From contig JBFJVZ010000433.1 of NCBI GenBank assembly GCA_041623895.1, positions 1-6,147 of the forward strand: a stretch of DNA of 6,147 nt, read 5' to 3'. The position numbers and the translations under genes were made by a program. This document shows, piece by piece, positions 1 to 5,296 of the stretch (positions are counted from its first letter, which is position 1; each line of letters opens with the position of its first letter). This stretch comes from JBFJVZ01 sp041623895 (GTDB lineage: Bacteria > Planctomycetota > Planctomycetia > Pirellulales > Pirellulaceae). The notes below the pieces were generated by a model. It had not been told where the DNA came from, did not search any database, and saw only the letters and a list, made by a program, of their open reading frames with translations.

Positions 1-1
1 A

Positions 2-103
2 ACTCAGGTTGGAGATGACGATTCCTGGGGCTGCGGAATGCTCGCTGAGACGAGCAATCCTGGCCCCAGGCTAGACGCTGCCACTGCTACGCAGTTGTCG
101 TAA
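2..103 (+). CDS. C-terminal fragment of an upstream gene, possibly a LacZ-type glycoside hydrolase
   Basis: An open frame enters from the left edge and ends at a TAA at 101-103, giving 33 codons of an unknown protein. The stretch GDDDSWG at residues 5-11 of the fragment resembles the conserved GGDxSWG motif near the C-terminus of LacZ-type (GH2) beta-galactosidases. In those enzymes the motif is followed by about 20-30 residues ending the small beta-sandwich domain, so the distance to the stop also fits. The rest of the fragment (CGMLAETSNPGPRLDAATAT) does not clearly match the usual ending, and much of it is encoded by the hairpin at 24-70. The identification rests on one short motif recalled from memory. 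The frame could also be chance, since the other two forward frames close at 18 and 74. Confidence 0.33.
   Translation, partial: TQVGDDDSWGCGMLAETSNPGPRLDAATATQLS
24..70. repeat. 47-nt imperfect hairpin
   Basis: The outer stem is eight perfect pairs, CCTGGGGC at 24-31 with GCCCCAGG at 63-70. The inner stem is GCTCG at 40-44 with CGAGC at 51-55, closed by the six-base loop CTGAGA. Between them GGAAT and AATCC pair with one mismatch. Almost the whole segment can therefore fold on itself. It is not followed by a T-run, so it is not a standard intrinsic terminator. It could stabilise the 3' end of the upstream mRNA, act with Rho, or be a palindromic repeat that entered the end of a gene. Confidence 0.5.
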
Positions 104-232
104 GGTGGTGACAAATGAAAGCGTTCATGCCTACAACGCTGGTGATTCCAAAGAAAAGTCAGGCCTGAAACTCTTCCTCAGTCGGACACTCTCCTATTCC
201 TGGCCTACGAAAATGGGTGCATCGTTTAAGGG

Positions 233-238
233 TATACT
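233..238 (+). promoter_or_regulatory. Candidate -10 box for the membrane-protein pair
   Basis: TATACT matches the sigma-70-type -10 consensus at five of six positions and lies 51 nt before the ATG at 290, within a locally AT-richer stretch. No good -35 hexamer is seen 16-18 nt upstream. A perfect TTGACA at 266-271 is too close to the gene to serve as its -35. This is a possible start site only. Confidence 0.22.
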
Positions 239-289
239 TGAGGCCAGCCACACTTGAACCGGCGGTTGACAGGGTACCACGGGTAGCGA

Positions 290-1072
290 ATGCAACCAGA
301 TTCTTCGCGATCGCCGTGGGTGCTGGGAAAGACGTGGTGGTACTTGCCTGTGGCTGCGGCCGTGATTGGCGGCGTTTGCGGCATCCTGTTTGCGGCGGTC
401 GCGAAATTGGAGCCGGATTTGGTCAGTGGGATGCTGATCAATACCGCATTCGTTCCCGCGGGGTACGCCTTCGTCGTCTTGCTCGCGCCGGGTTTCCAGT
501 TCAAGCATCTTGCCACCGCAATCTTGCTACAGTTTCTTGCGCCGCTGTGGTTTGGTTTCATGGAGCGGCCTCATGCGCCATGGATGATCGCGCAGTGGAT
601 GGTTACCGGCACGCTGCTACTGCTGTACCGTGTGATTGTGGTGCCCAAGTGGCGGCACGAGCGATTTCGTGGTCGCGTTCGACCGAGTTTTTCGATTGGC
701 AGCCTTTTGGCACTGACGCTTGTGGTCGCCCTGGCGATCGTTATTCTGCAAGTTGCTCAGATGGCGCCCGATTTCTACTGGATCGTGCTGCTGCTGTGCG
801 GTCCGCCTATACTCGGCTGGCTGTGTGGGTTGGTGATGACGGCAATGCGGCTTCGTTACGTCTGTGCCTTGGTGTGCCTTGCTGGCTGCGTACTGCTGGT
901 ACTTTCCGTACTGGATGCCCGGGGCGTGATGCAATTTGGATTTGAAATCGAGCCACTCTGGATGGTGGCTTCAGCGACCAGCACCATGATCGTGACCAGC
1001 TCACTACATATCCCTTTTCAGTTATCCACCAAGAAACCTGAGGTCGGAAGTCTGCCGACTTCCACAACATGA
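290..1072 (+). CDS. Polytopic membrane protein of unknown function with planctomycete FSIxxLL motif
   Basis: Encodes 260 residues. Hydrophobic stretches at about 17-38, 50-67, 73-91, 97-118, 135-155, 162-185, 190-208 and 222-243 suggest seven or eight membrane helices. The basic loop KWRHERFRGRVRPS (120-133) runs straight into FSIGSLLALTLVVALA (134-149). This layout matches a motif seen repeatedly in planctomycete membrane proteins, where a basic segment precedes F-S-[IL]-x-x-L-L and a helix. The tail (about 244-260) is short and polar. No catalytic residues, transporter signature or signal peptide were recognised. ATG 290 is the first possible start after an in-frame TAG at 284-286; its Shine-Dalgarno match is poor. 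The next gene begins 43 nt downstream with a similar overall design, so the two are probably co-transcribed and may be distant paralogues. Existence of the gene is well supported by the coherent hydrophobic pattern; function is unknown. Confidence 0.8.
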   Translation: MQPDSSRSPWVLGKTWWYLPVAAAVIGGVCGILFAAVAKLEPDLVSGMLINTAFVPAGYAFVVLLAPGFQFKHLATAILLQFLAPLWFGFMERPHAPWMIAQWMVTGTLLLLYRVIVVPKWRHERFRGRVRPSFSIGSLLALTLVVALAIVILQVAQMAPDFYWIVLLLCGPPILGWLCGLVMTAMRLRYVCALVCLAGCVLLVLSVLDARGVMQFGFEIEPLWMVASATSTMIVTSSLHIPFQLSTKKPEVGSLPTSTT

Positions 1073-1115
1073 AATCTGGAACACTTTAGAGTGGCATTAC
1101 GGGGAGCGACTGAGG

Positions 1116-2066
1116 ATGGCTGAAGAAGATGGCGTGGTCAGTCGCTTGCCGGACCAACTGATAACTGATATCCCCGAGTCCGCCTGGCTGATGCGAGAGC
1201 TGCCGGGGACGAGCCCGGCGGGAGTTGAGCGTCGAAGCCGCTTGCTCGGTTTGCTGGGTCTGGGCTTGCTGTTCACACTGATCTTTGCATCGGTGCCGGT
1301 GCAAACGAAATTTGTCGACTGGGCGTTCCCGACTCAACCATCGGTCGCCATCATACTCACCGTTTACCAAACGCTGCTATTCCCGCCGATCATCGTTTAC
1401 GGATTCGCGATCGTGGCCAGTCTGTTTCGCAGCGGCTCGCTGATTAAGCATTGCTTGATGGCTCTGGCCGTGACGACCCCTGGCTTCATCGTGTTTGTGA
1501 CGATCGCAGTCATCATTCATGGCAAATCTGCGATCCATGAACTTGGTGTCCTCATCCAAGTCATCTTTTCAAATCTGATCGGCGTGGCGCTGGTGGCGAC
1601 GACTTTCCAAATCTGGACTCGTTGGACATTACTGCCACTTGATTTGCGCGGTCGCGTCAGTTCGCGGACAAGCATTACCACCTTGATTGAATTGACGGCG
1701 ATCTCGGCCATCGCTTGTGCCGTGTGCATGTCGATGACGATTGATTCGACGGGATTGTTGGTCGCGATCGCTCTCTTTGCAGGGCTCGGTTTGCTCGCGG
1801 CAACGGCGATTATCACCAGTCTGATCGGGTTCTTAAGCACGCCGGGTAATCGTAGGGCAAGGATACTGACCGTAATGATTTCACTTGTCACCGCTTTGAC
1901 GTTTTCCGCCGTCTCGGTCAATGCGGAAAGCAACTGGACGCTGACATCAATCTCGAACCTGGCCTGGATATCGGTCGGATCGATTTACGGAACAGTTCTG
2001 ATCCTACTCACCCAGGGCCTTTGCCTGGTTTGGTTACGGGCCTGTGGCTGGCGCTGCATCAGATAA
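1116..2066 (+). CDS. Polytopic membrane protein of unknown function, possible paralogue of its upstream neighbour
   Basis: Encodes 316 residues. A charged, probably cytoplasmic N-terminus of about 42 residues precedes hydrophobic segments at about 43-61, 76-104, 112-134, 145-166, 190-208, 213-240, 249-267 and 281-307, so roughly eight helices. The loop LDLRGRVSSRT (176-186) leads into SITTLIELTAISAIA (186-200), the same basic-loop-then-SIxxL(L/I)xLT arrangement found mid-protein in the gene before it. The C-terminus is short and rich in cysteine and arginine (RACGWRCIR). The start ATG is preceded by GGGGAG at 1101-1106, nine bases away, a good Shine-Dalgarno. The gap from the previous stop is only 43 nt, which supports an operon. 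No enzyme or transporter family was recognised. The stop is followed 15 nt later by a large imperfect palindrome that probably marks the end of the unit. Confidence 0.8.
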   Translation: MAEEDGVVSRLPDQLITDIPESAWLMRELPGTSPAGVERRSRLLGLLGLGLLFTLIFASVPVQTKFVDWAFPTQPSVAIILTVYQTLLFPPIIVYGFAIVASLFRSGSLIKHCLMALAVTTPGFIVFVTIAVIIHGKSAIHELGVLIQVIFSNLIGVALVATTFQIWTRWTLLPLDLRGRVSSRTSITTLIELTAISAIACAVCMSMTIDSTGLLVAIALFAGLGLLAATAIITSLIGFLSTPGNRRARILTVMISLVTALTFSAVSVNAESNWTLTSISNLAWISVGSIYGTVLILLTQGLCLVWLRACGWRCIR

Positions 2067-2081
2067 CGGGGCCCGGCCACC

Positions 2082-2211
2082 GTAGGCTCGGCATCCTGCT
2101 GTGCCGGAAACTTAGGGTAGGCGGGGAACTGGCCGTGCCTATTGATCGAATTCTCAGGGCACGGCAAAACGCCGCAGCTAGATTTCTGGTACGGCAGGAT
2201 GCCGAGCCTAC
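2082..2211. repeat. 130-bp imperfect palindrome, REP/MITE-like or terminator-like
   Basis: The outer arms match over 18 bases without error: 2082-2099 (GTAGGCTCGGCATCCTGC) against the reverse complement of 2194-2211. With scattered mismatches the pairing continues inward (TGTGCCGGAAA against CGTACCAGAAA). The inner stem is eight perfect pairs, GCCGTGCC at 2132-2139 with GGCACGGC at 2158-2165, around the 18-nt loop 2140-2157. The middle of the arms has unequal length and is poorly paired. The element starts 15 nt after the stop of the second membrane-protein gene. The outer right arm is followed by CTTTCTTTG, which is pyrimidine-rich but not a true T-run. It could end transcription or be a non-autonomous palindromic element; no transposase or clear target-site duplication is seen. 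Confidence 0.72.
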
Positions 2212-2299
2212 CTTTCTTTGCACGCCGAGCTGACGTGATTAACGGGACAATTGTCTCTATCTTACTTTCCAGCGCCGCTTCTCCTCAGGAATTGGGCCG

Positions 2300-2316
2300 T
2301 ATAATCACGGTACCGT
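2300..2316 (+). promoter_or_regulatory. Candidate promoter -10 box with adjoining 10-bp palindrome ahead of nfeD
   Basis: TATAAT at 2300-2305 is a perfect -10 consensus. The -35 region is weak: the base block at 2277-2282 (GCTTCT, 17-nt spacing) is the best placed. The predicted start of transcription would fall near 2312, in the centre of the perfect palindrome ACGGTACCGT (2307-2316). A palindrome at the start site is where a repressor could act, but no regulator is known here. The resulting leader would be about 40 nt. Confidence 0.4.
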
Positions 2317-2350
2317 AAGTTTCCAGCGAGTCGTTGCCAACGGAGTCACC

Positions 2351-4546
2351 GTGTTTGACCAAAGAGATTGTTCTCGCGCACCCTGCCGGCGCAGCCCTTG
2401 GCCCGCGTTGTTCGCCTGTGCTTTGGGACTGCTGGGGTGGTGTGGCACGCAGATCGACGTGACAGCCCAGGACAACCAAGACGATGCCAAGACGGGATAC
2501 CTGATCGAAGTCGCCGCACCGCTTGACAGCGAAACATCCAGTGACCTGCTGATCCAGCTTCGACAGCTGGCCGAATCCGCTCCTGAGGACGAGCGAGTCA
2601 CGGTGGTTGTCCGCTTCATATCCGGCGACGAAAACGGCGAGACCACAGCGTTTGAAGACGCCCTCAGACTTTCTCGCGCGATCAGTCAACCCGATTTGAG
2701 ACGGATTCGAGTCGTCTCATTGATCGAAGGCGAAATCACCGGACATACGATTTTGCCAATCCTCGCGTCTGATCAGTTGCTGATGTTTGGCGGGTCGGCA
2801 ATCTCCAACGCGACGGTCGGCGAGTCGGCTCGGGATGAAACGATTCTGCTGACTTACAAGTCGATCGCGGCGCGACGAGGATTATTTCCTCCGGACGTGG
2901 TTGCGGCCTTGGTTGATCCCGGTGTGGAACTTGCGCTGGTGTCCAAAGTCGATGGCGACCGTGTTTATGCAGCGGGCGAGACGCTAAACAAACTTCGACA
3001 GTCGGGCGAAGTGTTGCGCGAAGAGATCTTGAGTCCCAGCGGCACACCTTTGCGGCTGGACACCAAGCAGTTACGCGATGCACGAATCGCTGCCGGCGTG
3101 GTGGATTCACTCGATCAGGCTGCCGAATTATTGGACTTGGCTGCCTTGAATCCGGTCAACAAGAGCCAGGCCCTGGGCGAGGCCAAAGGAATGCTGCTTG
3201 AGATCTCGGGATCGATCGCACCCAATCGCGTCCGTCGCTGGAGCAGCAATTTGACCGCGACGCTTGAAGCCGGTGATGTAAATACCTGGGTCATCTCGAT
3301 CGATTCAAGCGGCGGCGACATTAATCAAAGCGCGACCCTTGCCGGCTGGTTCTCGGAACCGGAACCTCCGCTGCGCACCGTAGCGGGATTGATCCGCGGC
3401 GAAGCCCGCGGGGACGCAGCGTTGATCGCGTTGGCATGCCGCCCCTTGTACATGGAACCTGGTGCTACGATCGGCGGACCCGGCAGCGACGAAATCGATG
3501 CGGAAGAGATCGAAAAGTACGACGAGTTAATCGAACAGGTCGCGCGTTCGACCAAACGACCCGCGGCGCTGATACGGGGATTGTTGGATCGAAAGCTGGT
3601 TGTCTACCGTTACAAGAATCGCAAAACCGGCAGGATTCGCTACGCCACTGAAGCAGACCTGGTTAGCGAGGCCGAGGACGCGGAAATGGAACGCGAAAAA
3701 TGGGAGCGCGGCGAGCAAGTGGATCTTTCGCCGGGATTATCGGCGAAGGAAGCGATCGAATTGGGCCTGATCGACGGCGAGTCACGTTCTTTGGAAGACA
3801 CGTCACGACGAGTTGGATTGAGCGGAACGCCGCCTCAGATTACCGACCGCAAGATCGTTCGCTTTGTCGAAAAACTAGGCCGCAGTCCCGGGCTGGCATT
3901 CATCCTGCTGTTCATCGGCTTTGTCACGCTGTCTGCGGAGGCGAATGCACCGGGAATGAGTGTCCCCGGATTCATTTCCATGGTGTGTTTTGGACTCTAT
4001 TTTTGGATCAAATTTCTGGCCGGAACCGCCGAATGGTTGGAATTGGTTTTATTTGCCCTCGGATTGACCTGCATTGCGATTGAAGTCTTTGTCATACCCG
4101 GTTTCGGAGTATTTGGGATCGGCGGGCTGGCCCTGACGGTGATGGGGATCGTGCTGATGAGCCAAACGTTCGTGGTCCCTCGCAACACCTACCAACTTGC
4201 CGTGCTGACTCGCGGACTTTGGATCGCATTGGGAGGTGCCGCAGGCATGGTCGGCGGTTTCATCGCCATGCGGACGCTGTTTCCGCATGTCCCGCTGCTG
4301 CGTGGATTGGTGATGGAAGCGCCCAATGCCGAAGCGGTACATGAGGCCGAAAAACTGGCCGACTTCAGCGACTTGGCGGGCCAGATCGGCGTCACCACGA
4401 CACCTCTGATGCCGTCGGGAAAAGCACGTTTTGGTGAAAGAATTGTTGCGGTCGTTAGTGAGGGGAACGCGGTCTCGACCGGCGAGAGCATCCGCGTGAT
4501 CGAGATTCATGGAAACCGAATCGTCGTCGAAGCCGTGAGCACGTGA
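2351..4546 (+). CDS. nfeD: NfeD family membrane protein with two tandem ClpP/SppA-like domains (probable pseudoprotease)
   Basis: Encodes 731 residues, against roughly 430-470 for a usual long NfeD. GTG is taken as start because no earlier ATG, GTG or TTG lies in frame nearby and GGAG (2342-2345) sits five bases upstream. Order of parts: a signal peptide (basic CRRSPW, hydrophobic 18-31, likely cut after VTA at 37-39); a first ClpP/SppA-like domain (about 49-265); a second (about 279-490); five hydrophobic helices (about 512-531, 537-556, 562-583, 585-606, 622-641); and a C-terminal NfeD OB-fold (about 675-729, with the family's 'G-x-x-G ... L-x-P-S-G' pattern). Known long NfeD proteins are Ser/Lys membrane proteases that pair with stomatin/flotillin proteins. 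Here the family segment around the nucleophile (usually A-A-S-A-G) reads ARGDA at 352-356, and the first domain reads EITGH at 128-132, so no serine stands there. The glycine loop SSGGD (319-323) is kept in the second domain. The stop overlaps the next gene. Family assignment is firm; catalytic loss is inferred. Confidence 0.93.
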   Translation: MFDQRDCSRAPCRRSPWPALFACALGLLGWCGTQIDVTAQDNQDDAKTGYLIEVAAPLDSETSSDLLIQLRQLAESAPEDERVTVVVRFISGDENGETTAFEDALRLSRAISQPDLRRIRVVSLIEGEITGHTILPILASDQLLMFGGSAISNATVGESARDETILLTYKSIAARRGLFPPDVVAALVDPGVELALVSKVDGDRVYAAGETLNKLRQSGEVLREEILSPSGTPLRLDTKQLRDARIAAGVVDSLDQAAELLDLAALNPVNKSQALGEAKGMLLEISGSIAPNRVRRWSSNLTATLEAGDVNTWVISIDSSGGDINQSATLAGWFSEPEPPLRTVAGLIRGEARGDAALIALACRPLYMEPGATIGGPGSDEIDAEEIEKYDELIEQVARSTKRPAALIRGLLDRKLVVYRYKNRKTGRIRYATEADLVSEAEDAEMEREKWERGEQVDLSPGLSAKEAIELGLIDGESRSLEDTSRRVGLSGTPPQITDRKIVRFVEKLGRSPGLAFILLFIGFVTLSAEANAPGMSVPGFISMVCFGLYFWIKFLAGTAEWLELVLFALGLTCIAIEVFVIPGFGVFGIGGLALTVMGIVLMSQTFVVPRNTYQLAVLTRGLWIALGGAAGMVGGFIAMRTLFPHVPLLRGLVMEAPNAEAVHEAEKLADFSDLAGQIGVTTTPLMPSGKARFGERIVAVVSEGNAVSTGESIRVIEIHGNRIVVEAVST

Positions 4547-5130
4547 TGCCGATCTACTACTCACTGGGGTTATTGATAATTTTTTACCTGTTGCTGGTGG
4601 GCGAGTTTTTCGTTCCCAGTGGCGGCTTGGTGGGTGCTGGGGCCTGCGTCGCGGCGATCACGGCAATCATCATCGCCTTCACTCACAGTTCCAGCGCCGG
4701 CTTGGCCGTGACGGTGGTGGTGGTGGCGTCCACTCCGGTGGTCTTGCTGTTCATGATCCGATTGTGGCCGCACACACCAATCGGACGTCGGATGCTAAAT
4801 CGGCGGCCCGGACAACTTGCGCCAGAGCACAGCCGAATGATGCCCGATGGAACGCCCATCGGCGACTGGATCGGCCGCATCGGCACGGCGAAAACGGACC
4901 TTTTGCCCAGCGGGTTGGTCACCATTGGCGACAAGAAACTCGATGCGATCAGCACGGGCATGCCGATCGACGCGGGAACGGCCGTGATCGTGATCAAGAC
5001 GCACGGCCGACAAATTCAGGTCCGTGCGGCTCAAGAAGAAGAAATCAAAGCCGCCCATGATGAATCGTCGGCGCCACCCCCGGCCAGCGAAAGTCCGCTC
5101 GAATCGCTGGATCTCGAATCTTTGGAATGA
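4546..5130 (+). CDS. Short NfeD-family membrane protein with OB-fold
   Basis: Encodes 194 residues from ATG 4546, which shares one base with the nfeD stop. A GTG at 4543 in the same frame would add one residue and give a four-base overlap. Either way translation is likely coupled to the gene before it. Three hydrophobic helices (about 4-23, 26-47, 51-72) include the E-x-x-x-P-x-G-G motif typical of NfeD proteins (EFFVPSGG). A polar linker precedes the soluble OB-fold (about 107-162), with IGRIGTAKTDLLPSG as its signature, close to the canonical 'G-x-x-G-x-A-x-T-x-L-x-P-S-G' of the family. This is the short form, lacking any protease-like domain. In known systems such proteins partner with flotillin or stomatin homologues through the OB-fold, which fits floA lying downstream. 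The last 30 or so residues form an acidic, proline- and serine-containing tail ending in LESLDLESLE, which is not part of the OB-fold. Confidence 0.9.
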   Translation: MPIYYSLGLLIIFYLLLVGEFFVPSGGLVGAGACVAAITAIIIAFTHSSSAGLAVTVVVVASTPVVLLFMIRLWPHTPIGRRMLNRRPGQLAPEHSRMMPDGTPIGDWIGRIGTAKTDLLPSGLVTIGDKKLDAISTGMPIDAGTAVIVIKTHGRQIQVRAAQEEEIKAAHDESSAPPPASESPLESLDLESLE

Positions 5131-5132
5131 TT

Positions 5133-5150
5133 TCGCCGCCACCGCGGCGA
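5133..5150. terminator. GC-rich hairpin directly after the short NfeD gene
   Basis: TCGCCGC (5133-5139) and GCGGCGA (5144-5150) pair perfectly over seven bases around the loop CACC, starting three bases after the stop codon. Only TTTC follows, so termination would be partial at best. It may lower read-through into floA or protect the upstream mRNA. A second small stem, CTTGCCG (5221-5227) with CGGCAGG (5234-5240), lies further along in the same gap. Confidence 0.35.
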
Positions 5151-5178
5151 TTTCGATGATCGTGGCAAAACAGCCTTG

Positions 5179-5209
5179 TTGACACCACGCTTGGGGGGCG
5201 GGACATTAT
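5179..5209 (+). promoter_or_regulatory. Candidate floA promoter
   Basis: TTGACA at 5179-5184 is a perfect -35 consensus. The best -10 match is CATTAT at 5204-5209, four of six positions, at a 19-nt spacing that is longer than ideal. Transcription would begin near 5216, giving a leader of about 80 nt before the floA ATG. The 166-nt gap and the hairpin after the preceding gene make a separate promoter plausible, but the sigma-70 consensus is only a rough guide in planctomycetes. Confidence 0.35.
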
Positions 5210-5296
5210 TTGGTAGGCCGCTTGCCGACTGCCCGGCAGGTTTGCCGCGCGATTGCATTCAGGCAGACGGATCGCAGAACTAAGGAATTGCAAACG

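Noticed and set aside
115..168. A 17-codon open frame (MKAFMPTTLVIPKKSQA) with AAGGTGG six bases upstream
   Set aside because: It has a plausible ribosome site but is too short, has no recognisable feature, and lies alone between a gene end and the next leader. It could be chance.
266..271. TTGACA as a -35 box for the first membrane-protein gene
   Set aside because: A -10 at normal spacing would fall at or after the ATG at 290, and no match is present there.
217..945. A 242-codon forward open frame overlapping the first membrane protein
   Set aside because: It overlaps the 290-1072 gene in another frame. Its protein is rich in Arg, Cys and Trp with no coherent domain, whereas the 290 frame gives clean membrane helices.
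1046..1063. Hairpin GGAAGT/ACTTCC at the end of the first membrane-protein gene as a terminator
   Set aside because: The stem is only six pairs, lies inside the coding sequence, has no T-run, and the next gene follows within 43 nt.
2021..2233. A 70-codon forward open frame across the palindrome
   Set aside because: It begins inside the second membrane-protein gene in another frame and is read through the inverted repeat, so its residues mirror the repeat and not a protein family.
2266..2328. Direct repeat TTTCCAGCG at 2266-2274 and 2320-2328
   Set aside because: Nine bases is too short to call a repeat or attachment site without conservation, and nothing nearby suggests an integrase or regulator.
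4049..4564. A 171-codon reverse-strand open frame
   Set aside because: It lies opposite the nfeD membrane and OB-fold region, which is clearly coding on the + strand. Its product is rich in His, Arg and Gln without motifs.
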